The position numbers and the translations under genes are program-made. DNA of 64,000 nucleotides from Planococcus citri (taxonomy: Eukaryota; Arthropoda; Insecta; Hemiptera; Pseudococcidae): NCBI RefSeq assembly GCF_950023065.1, contig NC_088677.1:18063230-18127229 (forward strand), given 5' to 3'. The notes beneath the pieces were generated by a model. The model made no database searches and had not been told where the DNA came from. It worked only from the letters and a program-made list of their open reading frames with translations. Positions within the stretch are counted from its first letter, which is position 1. Every line of letters begins with the position of its first letter. Below, one piece after another: positions 11,380 to 23,293 of this stretch.

Positions 11380-11613
11380 CTAGGTACTGTTACGAATAGA
11401 TTTTACATAAATACCGTTAATGACTTCGATGCGAATTTCTTGCTGAGGTAACGTTGTGTCGAATAGGTAAAAAGGCTGAGTTTGCATATGAACAATCGCG
11501 TGATATAACGGTACATCAAAAATATGGAAGGGAAATATTTGGCGAATTATTAAATTACCATTATCGAGTAAAATAGTCGAGAAAGAAAAGACCAACGTTA
11601 GAAATTCACACCT
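11380..11613 (-). other. possible terminal coding exon, unrecognised
   Basis: On the minus strand an AAATCAG acceptor (exon from 11613) opens a frame of 77 residues to a TAG at 11380-11382. The tail reads LPQQEIRIEVINGIYVKSIR and codon choice looks coding. I do not recognise the protein, and no convincing upstream exon was joined to it. It begins only 120 bp from the end of a large transposon, so it may be transposon-derived or chance. Confidence 0.25.
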
Positions 11614-14295
11614 CTGATTTTTTAAAAATCCTTCCATATCTCGTTTTCAACGTATTATTAGAGTTATGGTATTTTCGAAGTGATTTTTTTTTAAAAAATA
11701 GTAGAAACAGATAAATTTTATTATGTTGCACCTGTGGTAAATTTTAATGAATCGATTTGAAAGTTTGTTGTGTTAAATGAGTTTTATTTAAAAGCTGTAA
11801 AGATATTTATCTTTAAATGGTGTCGGAAATATTACGTTGTATTGGCTGTATTTTATTGGAAGAAAATCAATTTGAATTTTATTGTGTCGTTTTGAATTGA
11901 TTCGAGAATTTTTTCATTGGTTTATAATTAATCGAATTGAAGAAAGCAGTGTCCTATTCGTCAGAGGTTTAAATACTCAATTACAGTTCAAAGATTTCGT
12001 CTGAGGTTTGAATATTCAATTACGGTTCATTGATTGAAGATTTGTTTTGATTGGAAGTTCCAAGGGGTCCAGACTCCCCTTACAGAACCTGCTATAATTT
12101 TTTCAACCAAATTTTTAGAAAGCTTTTCCCAATGGACTTAGATAATATAATTTCAACTTTTGGCTTGGGCTCGTCTCACGTCCGTACCTTGAATAGAATA
12201 AACCAGCGAAGAGGGGTACTAAAAAAGGTGACATAATCAGAAACCGCCTGGCTGGCCATCTTTGTTACCAAAGATTGTGTAATCAGTTGGTTTATTTTAC
12301 GTATACACATAAACAACTAGGGCCCTATAGTTAGCTAGCCTATAGCTGACTTACATAAACTGTATAGAAAGGTAGAAAGAACAGCGGAAATTCATTGCTT
12401 ATCTTACCTAAACAAAAGATAAAATAGCTCCGGTGACAAAGATGGCGGTCACTGAGTTTACCCCCCCCCCTCCTTCAGTACCCTACGGCGAACAAAGAAA
12501 ATTGGTCTCGTAACTATTCTGATCGAAAAGAGTCAATTTCGCCGTGTTTTGGAGATCGATCCTCGCATGAATTCAGCACGTTGTCACGTAGCCACGTTTT
12601 CTCGTTAGCAGCATTAATTATTAATTAAAATTACTCAATAATACGTCACCTCACTCCACATTGTTTGGAAAATTCGATAAAAATTGCGTGTCTTCGCACT
12701 TCTCACAAGTCACAATTTTGTTCGTACATTATATCATTCTGAAAATTGGTTTCATCAGAAAGATGATGACATGTAAAGGAGGGGTCCCAAAACTGTGATT
12801 ACCCAAATTTTCAAACGTAAACATTTCAACGTCACAGTAGAAGTTGAACTTTGAGCACACCTTATCGTTCATTCAATAAGACCGAAAACGTATAAGTGGT
12901 GCCCTGTTCGAAAAGCATCCCACAAAAACACGATAATAATACACACAACATTGCTAAAAATAGATAAAACACTGAAAAGTAAGTTCACATACCATGACGT
13001 TCGTAAACACAAATGATGCAGTACGATGGATTCCTCTGTGACTGCATAAATAAACCTTTTCGTTGAAAGACCGCAGTTCTTGATTCTTGAAACACACTTG
13101 GAACTCTGCATTGCCTTACTGAGTGACCAACACTTTATAAAAGTCCAAACATTAAACAAATTACACTACACGATTACGCGAGAACGAAAGAGCGATGAGC
13201 GAGTAAAAAATAATACAACCGACACCAGATGGAGGATTTAAACTTTCACGATGAGAATAGTAAAATACCGAAATACGACGCAATAAGGCAACGAGCAACG
13301 ACTATTAATAATACAATACATCATCAGCACCGGCACCGGAGGCGCTATTCGCCTGATGGCAGTGATGGCTGATTCGCTCCCCTCCACTTCGATAACCGGT
13401 TTCGAACGATTCGTTTTCTACTGATTCCAACTTGAAGCATTCCAACTAAAGTGATAATTCCAACAAGTGAGGGATGATGAAATTGAAATGCAATATGTTG
13501 GCATAGAATCATAGAAATAATTTCTTATTTTCAGATATTTTTTTCAATCTTAGCTTTCTCGTCTTCGTTTCAAACTTCAACGTTTTTATAGTGAATCCGG
13601 AATAGTTTTAGTTATTAAAAACACTTCGTGTGATGGCAATATCACCGCTAGATAGTGCACTTTTTCTACGTGACAATTATTAATTTTCTTCATTTTTTTT
13701 GTTTTTAAAATAAATTTATGGTAAACATAAAACTACCAAGTCGTATTATCGAAATTTTTTATTACAATTTTTTTCTGAGAAACGGAAGAATCGAATTTTT
13801 GAAAAACAATAATTTACACTGTAACGTTAAAAAACGAACATAAAAAATTTGTCAAAAACTTGTTTAAAAATAATCAAAATATTTCACCCTTGTAAAAAAA
13901 CAATAAAATAACTCAATCTTCTTCTCTCCAACTCCGTCACAAAACTTCTTTCACGTCGGAATAAAAAAAATTAAATAACAACACGCATAACAATAAAAAA
14001 TTTTACACGTATAACGCAGGTCAAATAAAAAGAAAAAATTCGATAACAAAAATGTTTTATCAAAAATGAAAAAATTGCAAATTCACAATAATAAATAATA
14101 CGTCACGAAAGAAAAAAAAATACACAAGATAACAAATTTGTCACTCGACATTATCGTAATATTACTTTCAAACATAAAATAAAAAAATCGTTTTTAAAAA
14201 AAATGTATACAAGGAGCGAAGTTGGGGAAGGAGTTTCACAAAATTATACCACGTCAATAATTGGAGAAATATACGTACAGAGATGGGGTTAAAAA
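11614..14295. other. intergenic region with a degenerate fold-back
   Basis: A weak inverted repeat spans about 12205-12490: GCCATCTTTGTTACC near 12255 faces GGTGACAAAGATGGC near 12435, with GTTAGCTAGCCTATAGCTGAC near the centre and a C run at the right side. The GC-richer 13320-13420 might be a promoter or exon of an unseen gene, but nothing supports one. 13560-14295 is AT-rich and would hold the Dis3l2 3' end (AATAAA on the minus strand near 13757). Confidence 0.4.
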
Positions 14296-17200
14296 TCACG
14301 ATGAAGGTTTTAAAAGCGTCACGGTTAGTTTGTTCAGTGGTTTGTTGTAGGCCATTTGGATGTTGATAATGGTAAACATTTGGATAATCTGATCTATTGT
14401 GGGGTTCACGCCGTCTCCATTCCACGTCACCAGTAATGAATTCGTACCTTCGTTATTTTCGAATTTCACTTGAGCTGGTCTTATTTTCTGTTCAAAGATG
14501 ATTACAAAATTATACATATAAACGTCGAGAATTTTTAAAATAATGATGATATGATGTTCGTTCAGTTTTTTGACTTACATCTACATAAACTCGATTAGCT
14601 TTCCTGGTTGATAGGTCGACTACCTCGAAAAATCGTTCTTTGACTTCGATGACCACAGCTCGAACCTGCATAGGACCATGTTTCTCTAGATAAAGCCTCA
14701 AATATAAATCGGCACTCGCTTCGGAGGCTCTCTTTGAATCGTTCTTCTTTCTATTGCAGTTATCAGCGATGCTGTACGATTTTTAAAACAAAAATTAAAG
14801 ATGTAATTAGTTTACGAGATGTCTAAATTAGAATACGAGATGGCAAAATTATTATGGATACCTTTGAACGTCGACAGATGACCATTTGGGTAATTCGCAG
14901 TATCCTAGAGAGCTAGCCAATAATCTATGGACTACGATATCGGCGTATCTTCTTATAGGCGACGTAAAATGCGTGTAAAACGGTACGTTCAAAGCGTAAT
15001 GCCAATATTTCGCATCATCTTCCGTCTCGCTACTCGAACAGACGTATTTAGCTTTCTAAAAACAAAAAAACGAACAATTTTTTACAATTGGAAATTTAAT
15101 TAAAGGCTAAATATTAAATTTTCGAGCTTCTATGATTACTGGATCACTTACCAACATCGGTTTAACGAGTAAATTAACAATCACAGCCATTCGAGCGATT
15201 CCAATCTCGTCACAACCTTCGTATCGCATCATCGAATGATAAATCGAACCAGCATTCGAAATGTCAATATAGATGCCTATTTTCTCCAAATTATCGATAA
15301 CCGTCGAAAGTGATTTTTCCAACGGAGACGAATGCAGCCTAAGTAAGGCTAAATCGGGGTACTTTTCTCGAATACGATTCGCGGTCAGAATATTTGCGAT
15401 CAACATGAATTCTTCGATGAGCCTGTCAAAAGTGAATTTCAGTCAGAGTCTGATCAAGATCAAAATTCAATTTATGTAATGTTAAATAATGCTAACCAAT
15501 TGCTCTCCTTAGGGACAAATAAGGAATAAGACGATGGCACTTGATTATCATCGAAACTGAATACAATCTTGGGCTGATCGATTTTCAAAGCTCCTTCGTC
15601 GAATCTTCTTTTTCGCAGTTTTCTGGCCAAAAATTGTAAACTCGTGATCGTTTCGGCGCAGTCGTTCAAAGTGAATCCGTTCTCGATGGGAGGAAAATTC
15701 GCCGGATCCAGTTCGTCGAAATCTTTATCCATTATTTCCTGTAATTTTAAATCGAACCATTGATTGTGTAGAGAACAAAATTATAAGATGATTGAAAGTT
15801 GGGTAGAGGAGTATTCACCTGAGCATTTTGATAAGTGAATTGACTGCAAGACCGTATCACAGATCGCGAAAATCGATGATCGACTATTTGAGCATCTTTG
15901 TTGAACTCGACGAATAATGAAAATGCCAATTTATCCGCACCCGGCGTCAAAGAGCAGTACGAGCAAAGTTCATTGGGTAACATGTGGAATACCTATTGAA
16001 ATCAAATAGTTGAATTAGACGAGAAGTCTTTACGAGCTTTACGATTGGTTCGGTTTCATCGAACTAACAATTAATGTGTATTTAAATTCGTACTTTTTGG
16101 ACTAAATAAACGCTGGTGGCTTTTTCTCGAACGTTTATATCCAAAGGTGTATCCGGGGTCAAGTAATAACTTACGTCGGCGATATGTACACCGACTTCAA
16201 AATTACCGTTGGGTAATTCGGTACACGATAATGCGTCATCCAGATCTTTAGCTCCGATTGGATCTATGGAAAATATACATTGCGTCCTGGGGAAAAAATT
16301 ATGTTTCAGAATTTAAATATAGACGTCATTTGAAGGAAAAAAATGAAAAAATGCAGAGAAAGATCTCAAAAATCGAACCTTAAATCGAGCCTATTCTCGA
16401 ATTCATTTTCACTGACAGCTTCATCGATCGAAGGCAAATATTGTTGATAATTTTCTATATGTTCGACAGCTAGATGATTCTCCAGCAAAATACATTTGGT
16501 CTCGGTTTCTGTATCGTTTTGTTGTCCTAGTTCTTGAATCAAAATTCTGTAACGGAAAATTTAGTACCAATTAGGTGAAAAATGTCCATTCGAAGAAGCA
16601 ATCTGCGAAAAAACAAGGCGTTTACCCTTCGGCGAAGTTGACCGTATCCCATTTGATTATTTTAGCTTCGTAGAGGATATTTTCGTACTGTTTTGGATCT
16701 TTTTTCATATTAGGCGGACACAGATTGACGGGTATTTTGATCCTGGGCAGTCTACTGTCTCTGGGACAGAGGATGAATTTATCTATTTTATTTCGTTTGA
16801 AGGTTATCTTCAAATGGCCTACGGCTGTTCCTGGATGATTCCTTTTCGATATATAGACGACCTGATAAATCCACAATAAATATTAAGCCAACGAGTACGA
16901 TAAGTTTGTAGGGTAAAATTGTGTATTGATTTACTTTTCCGCATTTTTGTACTGATTCGTCGTTGTGAACCTGAAACGAGATACAAAGTTGAGTTATGAC
17001 TTGAGAATGATTCTAATGTCATTTCTGAAAAACGAGATACTAACCTTCCATTTCTCTTCGGGATGCAAAGCGACGAATACTTCATCGCCATCTAGAGCTC
17101 GATTACGATCGTATACACCATCGATGAAAATATCACGACCATCATCCTGCACAAGAGATTACAACGAGGTAAAAAAATGACACTTTTAAAAGCTCTGAGT

Positions 17201-19096
17201 TGAAAAAAAAAACAACTGAACGAGAATACCATGGAGATGTAAGCTTCTTTGTAATTTCTCTGGTTTATCCTGATCACTTCCTGGAAAAAATTCCGAATTG
17301 AGTAACTTGATACAGGAAGATGAGGAGAAATGAGCAAGAAATCGTACGTACTTTGAACAGGGTGCCTTCTTGTAATCCTTTCAACGCTTGGTCTTCGGTG
17401 TAGAATTTCTCGAATGGTAAATTTGATTCGGATTCGCTATTGAAAAAAAAAAAATAACGATAATAATGGATAATTACAGAGTAGTCTACCGATAAGGTAT
17501 TTCAGGTATTTGTAATACCTTTGAGATTTAGTCCTCGATTCGTTAGCTTCGTTCTTCCATTTTTTCTTCTTTTTCGATTTCTTTTCGGGAGTGATTTCGT
17601 TAGATTTCAGATCTGGTCTTTCTTCTTCGAAATTATCCGCCAATTTTCTCAATTTTTCGTATATTTCTCGACTAAAAAAATCAATTAACGTCGAACATAA
17701 CTAATTAGTAAGTTTAACGGTTTTCGATAAACACCATTACTGCGTTTGAATCACGTACCTGGTTCTTTCTTCTACGTCATCGTCTAAATCATTCCAGGAA
17801 GATTGTAAATATTCTTTAATCTTCGTATCGGGAGCAATTGAGATATTTTCAAGCGTAGGTTTCCTGTAGAATATTTCGAAATGGTTCATTTTTCAGAATT
17901 CTTTTTATCGCGCAGACGAAGAAGACGAAACGAAATACGTACTTCTGAGGCTGGAAAGATCTGAAGGAAGGTGGTTGTATTCGATCTACGTATAGTCTGA
18001 GATCTTTCAAACGTTCTTTCAAGTCTGCTTCCTCAACTTTACTCGGATCACGAAGTTTTAATAAATCATCGGGTGAAAATTTCCTGTTATTAGAGTAAAG
18101 GTTTAATATTCAACTCGTGTAAATCAAATTTATGTACTTCAATTTAGGCACATACTTGAATGGTGTTGTAGTACTCGAGGAAGAAGCTGGAGTGGAAGAA
18201 TCGGTAGGTTGTTGGTTTGTAGACGTACTCTTCGAGGTATTGGGAACTGCATCGTTGGTGGGTAGTTGATGAACGTTTTGGTTGGTTGTTTTAACCGAAC
18301 GTTGGGCAGGAACTGGCTCATCTTTGAGCTTTTTGGTTCGTTTTCGTTTCTTCTTCAGTTGAATATTTTTCTCTCTAGTGATCCGTAATAAATGAGCGAC
18401 GTGGTAAGAAGGACATTCCCGTACATCTTGCAGAGCTACGTTCGCTGGTAAAGCTACTCGAATTCTAGAAAATGAGATTATTTCAGAACTGACGTACGAG
18501 TAACTCGTATACTCTGTAGATAGTTCCGTTACTTACTCGTCGTTGAAGGTAATACTGGATAGACTTCGATTATAATTTATCTCCGATGCTAGGCGACTAT
18601 TAGTGATAACCAAGGAGTTGGTGCTGGTCGAAGGAATACCGCCGGATAAACAATGATTTTGACTTGAGTCCTGTATCAGACGACTGTTCGTTATCACCAA
18701 AGAATTTATACTAGTTGAAGGTGCAGGCAGGTCGTCGAAATGATTCGAGTTCGATAAGCTGCGTCTCCAGGAAGTCTTGAAATTCGGTTGAGAGTAATTC
18801 GAGTTGATCGTACACGTAGACAGTGTTTCGGAACTAGCTCGAGTTGACGTCAGGTCTTCGAAATCGATCAATCTGATTGTATTTTTATCACTAACGGAAG
18901 AGCTTTTCGATCGATTACGAGTCGGAGTACTTGTACGAATAGTGGCCTGATTTTTCACCGAGTTGTGCTGCGAGCGGTAGACTTTGGATTGAGGTCGATT
19001 CCCGTTATTCGACGTAACGAAAGGGACGCTTACGTGAGCTTCGTTGTTGTTAGCTGCATTCTTAGCTGCCTTCAGCATACTGGACGTAGGTAACAT
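14296..19096 (-). CDS. Dis3l2: DIS3-like exonuclease 2 (DIS3L2)
   Basis: A 3'-5' exoribonuclease of the RNase II/RNB family that in animals degrades oligouridylated RNAs in the cytoplasm. Nineteen coding exons join in phase: 19096-18537, 18464-18156, 18083-17943, 17863-17759, 17671-17519, 17436-17352, 17280-17230, 17146-17045, 16970-16935, 16861-16626, 16546-16379, 16286-16094, 15992-15819, 15738-15497, 15422-15152, 15055-14862, 14771-14579, 14487-14296; the list has 18 blocks because the non-coding first exon lies above 19128. Total 1134 aa. Cold-shock domains lie at about 370-560. The RNB domain begins with DPIGAKDLDDA (about 657-667), keeping Asp657, 663, 665 and 666, and has TSPIRRYAD at 973-981; an S1-like domain follows. 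The N-terminal ~330 residues are Ser/Thr/Asn-rich, longer than in human DIS3L2, and contain NSLVITNSRL twice. The first ATG follows an acceptor at 19128/19129, so a 5' UTR intron is likely. Confidence 0.93.
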
Positions 19097-19651
19097 GGTG
19101 TGACGATTAGATTGAACGGTGGTATAGCTAAAGATCGATTCAATCGCTAATATCAAGTTCCAAAATATGCTCTTCTATACATACGATTACATTTCAAATA
19201 CGACGATTTAGTACGGTTTGAAATCGTTGTAGGCATCGTTACGTTATCTTGCGACTTTCGACGATACACATTTTCATTTAAACGTAATTTACAGTCGAAC
19301 TATTCCGATTCTTCAACGAGAAAAATTGCTTCATTTGCTGTTTTTCTCTGAATTTCTTATCACGTCTAAAATAGAAAAAAAATTTCCAACGTCGGAGTTC
19401 GCCAGGTCGTTTGTTCGCTTCCTGATGAATAATGCTGTCGAAAATAGTTGATCAGCGAAGCCAAAAAGTTATGAAACTTGGGCAGACAATGGGCGGGAGG
19501 GGAATGGAGAAGGTAAATGGAAAATTCATAGGAAAACTAACGTTTCTTTTTCCATTTCCTTTTCAAAATGGGACCATTTACTCGACTCGTCTCCTGCTGA
19601 AATGTTAATTCGTGTTGAAGCGTGCAGTTGAGTGGTGAAGTTTTGGAAATT
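19097..19651. promoter_or_regulatory. shared head-to-head 5' region of Dis3l2 and a thioredoxin-like gene
   Basis: The start codons of the two divergently oriented genes are 555 bp apart. The Dis3l2 side has an acceptor (ATCTTTAG) 32 bases before its ATG, and a possible donor (AAC|GTTAGT on the minus strand) near 19541, so the leader exons of both genes may overlap this stretch. No clear TATA box was found. A common promoter is inferred from spacing only. Confidence 0.45.
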
Positions 19652-21047
19652 ATGCAGTGTGAATTTAAATTTAATGCGAAGTTATGTTTTTGCACTTTGA
19701 TTTTGGTTGTCCTTCTACAGAATTTAGTTCAAGTCGTCAATCCGGCGTCTCCTCCACCACCACCACCGGCACCTAAACCACCTCCAGGTCCGGCGCCTAA
19801 ACCACCTTCAGGTCCAGTGCTTAAACCACTTACAGGGCTTAATAAACAATCTGCAGTGCTTAAACCACTTCCACTGATGGAACCACCCCCAAAGCTTAAA
19901 CCTCCTCCAGCGCCTAAATCACCTCTGGTGCCTAAACCACATCCAGTGGATCCAAAACCTATCGAAGGTCCGAATATTGTTAATATTCAAAATAAAAAAC
20001 AATTTGATGATCGCGTTTTAGGTGCAAGTGGGAAAAAACCTGTAATCACCCAGTTTCATGCGCCGTTAGTAATACCTACATTATTTTTATAATCTTCAAT
20101 TTATACTTACTTATTAAGTCATAAGTAGAACTCAGATTGAAATTATTTCCCCTCGTTAGGTACTCGTACTTACCAACTTACCTACCCTACACGTTCCAAA
20201 TTCCAATCTAATTGTACTGAGCAGACAAATTTTGATTATTCGTTACTAAATTCTAAAGGAGTAAGTGGTAAGTGGGTACCTAGTTACCTACCTACAAAAA
20301 AAAGTAAAAAGCAACAACATTTGACTTAAAACTGAACTAGAGAAAGAGGAAAATAGGTAACTTTGAACTTGTGCAGTTGTACTTGTACTTGTACATAAAT
20401 GTGCAATTGGATTGGTAGATTGGGATGAAAATTGTGCTTTAAGTAAGTGAAAGGAAATTGATCTCGATTCAGATAAATTCGTTGTTGAAAAATAAAATAA
20501 CAACAAATTGGTCTACTCAGTATTGTTATTCGTATGTATAGTCGTACTACGGTACTACTGGTACTTGCACTGAGTTGCACCTACACCTAGCTACCTAGTT
20601 CAGAGTTCAGATCTTATTTATTTACACAAAATACATCAATTTTCAGGTGGTGTGCGCCCTGTAACTCGCTTGGCCCAAATCTAGCAAAAGCCGTCAATCC
20701 GCATGATGATAAAATTACATTAGCCAGAGTAAATATAGTGCCGAAGGAATTACATAATGTTGCCGTGTCACAAGGAGTAAGTAACCATCTTTTCATATCT
20801 CTATTGGGCTTTTTAAAATTTACTCTGGACTGGCTACTGGCTTTTGAGTTCAATTTGCGTTTGTGGGGATCTATTTTAATCTTGCACTTCTTTGTAGGTT
20901 TTTAGTATTCCGATTGTTGCTTCTTACAAGGATGGTAAAATAGTTGATAAAATGATAGGAGCACATGATGAGAAAGAAGTTAAAGCCTTTGTTAATAAAC
21001 AAGTTGATAAGTTTGTTGAAAGGAAGCCAGCGCCGAAGCCTAAATAG
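19652..21047 (+). CDS. secreted or membrane-anchored thioredoxin-fold protein with proline-rich linker
   Basis: Three exons, 19652-20064, 20647-20776 and 20898-21047, give 230 aa. The start is the first ATG in the open frame. Residues about 10-28 are hydrophobic (LCFCTLILVVLL), a signal peptide or anchor. Residues 31-105 are proline-rich with APKPPPGP-like repeats. A thioredoxin domain follows: QFHAPWCAPC carries both redox cysteines, and SIPIV supplies the cis-proline. The C-terminus is lysine- and proline-rich. The role is probably disulfide exchange in the secretory pathway or outside the cell, inferred from fold and targeting. Intron positions and phases match those of the mitochondrial thioredoxin gene at 28842, so the two are paralogues. 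The specific substrate is unknown. Confidence 0.85.
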
Positions 21048-21505
21048 CCCATCATTTGCCCACCATATACGATGACAACCAAAGCAAGGATTGATCGAGT
21101 TGATTGTGTGATTGAACATCAGTACACAACGATGACAAGAGTTTATTTACTTAATTTAAGAAAAATCTTCAATTTATTTACCCGTTGTTTTGTTTTAACG
21201 GCTATATTGTATATACCTAGGCTATATATACCTAGCTTAGCTCACAGCAGGTGGGCTTATCCAAATCATTTGCAGATCATTTTAGCTATAATTTTATGAT
21301 GACTGATAACTTGATGAGCTATTTGTCTAGCTAGCTAATTCTGCAGAAAGTGCTGATATCTATTTTTGCATTTTTTTTTCGAACTCGAGAACTTTTTCAT
21401 AATTTATTTTTTGTACTCAATCTTTTTAATTTTTTTGTTTTTAATTATAAATCAAAAGCTCGTGTAACAAAAAATGTCAAGTTTTTTCATTTTTTGTGAT
21501 CCGTA

Positions 21506-21511
21506 AATAAA
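21506..21511 (+). terminator. polyadenylation signal AATAAA
   Basis: AATAAA lies 459 bases after the stop codon of the secreted thioredoxin-like gene and is the first canonical signal in the sense strand of its 3' flank that I noticed. Confidence 0.5.
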
Positions 21512-22246
21512 TGTTAAGAGTGTCGAGCCTACAGCTTAAAATGATGTAGGTACTTAGGTAGGTATTAAAATTATTAAAAATAAAAAATCTGAATGAGTGG
21601 TTGCTATACAGTGTATCATGAATGAGGAATAGATTTAAAGCGTTATAAGAAACATTAATTTGTAAGATAAATATGATAAGTAGGTATTCAATATCTATAC
21701 CCTCAGGTATATATGTATAAACGTGTTTACGGTGTTCAATTTTATCTCATGTATACTTACGTTTAGTTTATCTATTTAAAATTGATGATACTTACTCAAC
21801 TTTTTCAGTTAGGTAGGTATGAGAAATGATGAGTTAAGTAATAAATACCTGATAATTATTCATGTCGAAATTCCAAGATTGACAAATATACAAGGACGCC
21901 CAAAAGTCAGTTGACGCCATCAAAAATCACATATAATTCAAGAACTAAGCCTCCTAAAGAAAAATTAATGACATTGATCTGATGGGAAATTTTATCCTCT
22001 ACAATTTTAGTCATGGTAATTTTTCTCTAGGATGCACCGTTCGCCGGAAAAATCAACTTTTATGTCAAAAAACGTGAATTTAAAAAAAAATAAAAAAAAT
22101 TGGGGGAAAAAATTTAAAATTATTTCAGCAGTTAATTTAAGCTTTTTTCAACATGATTCCTGTAATTTGATGAAATATAAATGAGTTTTTCAAAAAAAAA
22201 CACGTCAATTTTTTTTTTACAAAAACGGCAGACCCTTGGGGGGGGG

Positions 22247-22512
22247 GTGCTACCAAAATCAAATTTTGTAAAAATGAAAAAAAAACTCGAGTGATGTCAA
22301 AATATAGGTTTTTCGGGTCGAGAAACACGAATCTGAGGTCCTTTTTTCTCCCAAACCCTTTGGGGAGGTGCTACCAAAATCAAATTTTGTAAAAATGAAA
22401 AAAAAATCGAGTGATATGTCAAAATGTAGGTTTTTTGGGTCGAGAAACACGAATCTGAGGTCCTTTTTCCCTCAGGTCCATCCGGGGCCATTGAGAAGGA
22501 GCTACCAAAATC
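22247..22512. repeat. 121-131-bp tandem repeat, about 2.1 copies
   Basis: Units beginning GTGCTACCAAAATCAAATTT start at 22247 and 22368 and a third start occurs at about 22499. Each full unit contains GGGTCGAGAAACACGAATCT and GAGGTCCTTTTT. It lies at the inner edge of the left arm of the surrounding element. Confidence 0.85.
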
Positions 22513-23225
22513 AATTTTTTTTTACTAAGTATGTAGAAATCGTGAAAACGTGATTTTAACGTCTTTTCGAAGAGTTAAACCTCAGAATTTGACCCAAAAT
22601 AGCACAATTTTGAAAGTTACTGGAAAAATCATTCGAAAAATTATCGAGCACTTGCTAGTGTGTTTCGAATGTAAATTCTTAAATTTATTTGAAAAACTAT
22701 GCATAAACGCCTTTTTTAGGGGTGCCTAAAATGGGGGGGGGGCTCTAAAAAAAGAATTCAAAATTACGAATATACTACATTGGAGCATAATTCAACTTTT
22801 TCATCTAAATAATCGAATATATACCTCAAAACGTTACGTTTGGCGCAAATCCCAGGTGTCTAGTTTTTCAGGGGTTCTCAAAATATCGAAATTACGAAAA
22901 ATTGGAAAATTGGATTTTTGAGTACCAGCGAAAATTTTTATTGAGCTCAAAATTCGGTAAGATGGAGGTCTTTCAGATACTAATAAACTTTGAAAAGCTT
23001 TTTAGCGGGGTTCAAAGGGGTAGGATCAAAATGGTGGTTCCAAAATTTTCAAAAATTGAACCCCCCTACCCCCCAATTTCTGCCCCCGAAGATCGAAAGT
23101 AAGAAAATCACCTCACATAACGTTTATCGGATTCAAAAAGATATTTTAAGCTAAAAAAGTTTTTGAAAATCATACTCAGTGGTTCCTAAATCATTTTTTT
23201 ATTCGAAACTTTTGGAACCGCGGGA

Positions 23226-23293
23226 GCCCAGAAAATGGTCATTTTGGGTTAACTGGAGCCCAGAAAATGGTCATTTTGGGTTAACTAACTATA
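23226..23293. repeat. 34-bp tandem duplication
   Basis: GGAGCCCAGAAAATGGTCAT followed by TTTGGGTTAACT occurs twice in direct succession with no mismatch, inside the element at 21891-23769. Perfect identity implies a recent duplication. Confidence 0.85.

Noticed and set aside
12869..13159. 96-residue minus-strand frame with a hydrophobic stretch
   Set aside because: No family resemblance, no splice or promoter support, and the composition is as expected for AT-rich DNA.
19622..19651. GTG-initiated extension of the secreted thioredoxin frame
   Set aside because: Nuclear genes rarely start with GTG, and the ATG at 19652 places the hydrophobic segment right at the N-terminus.
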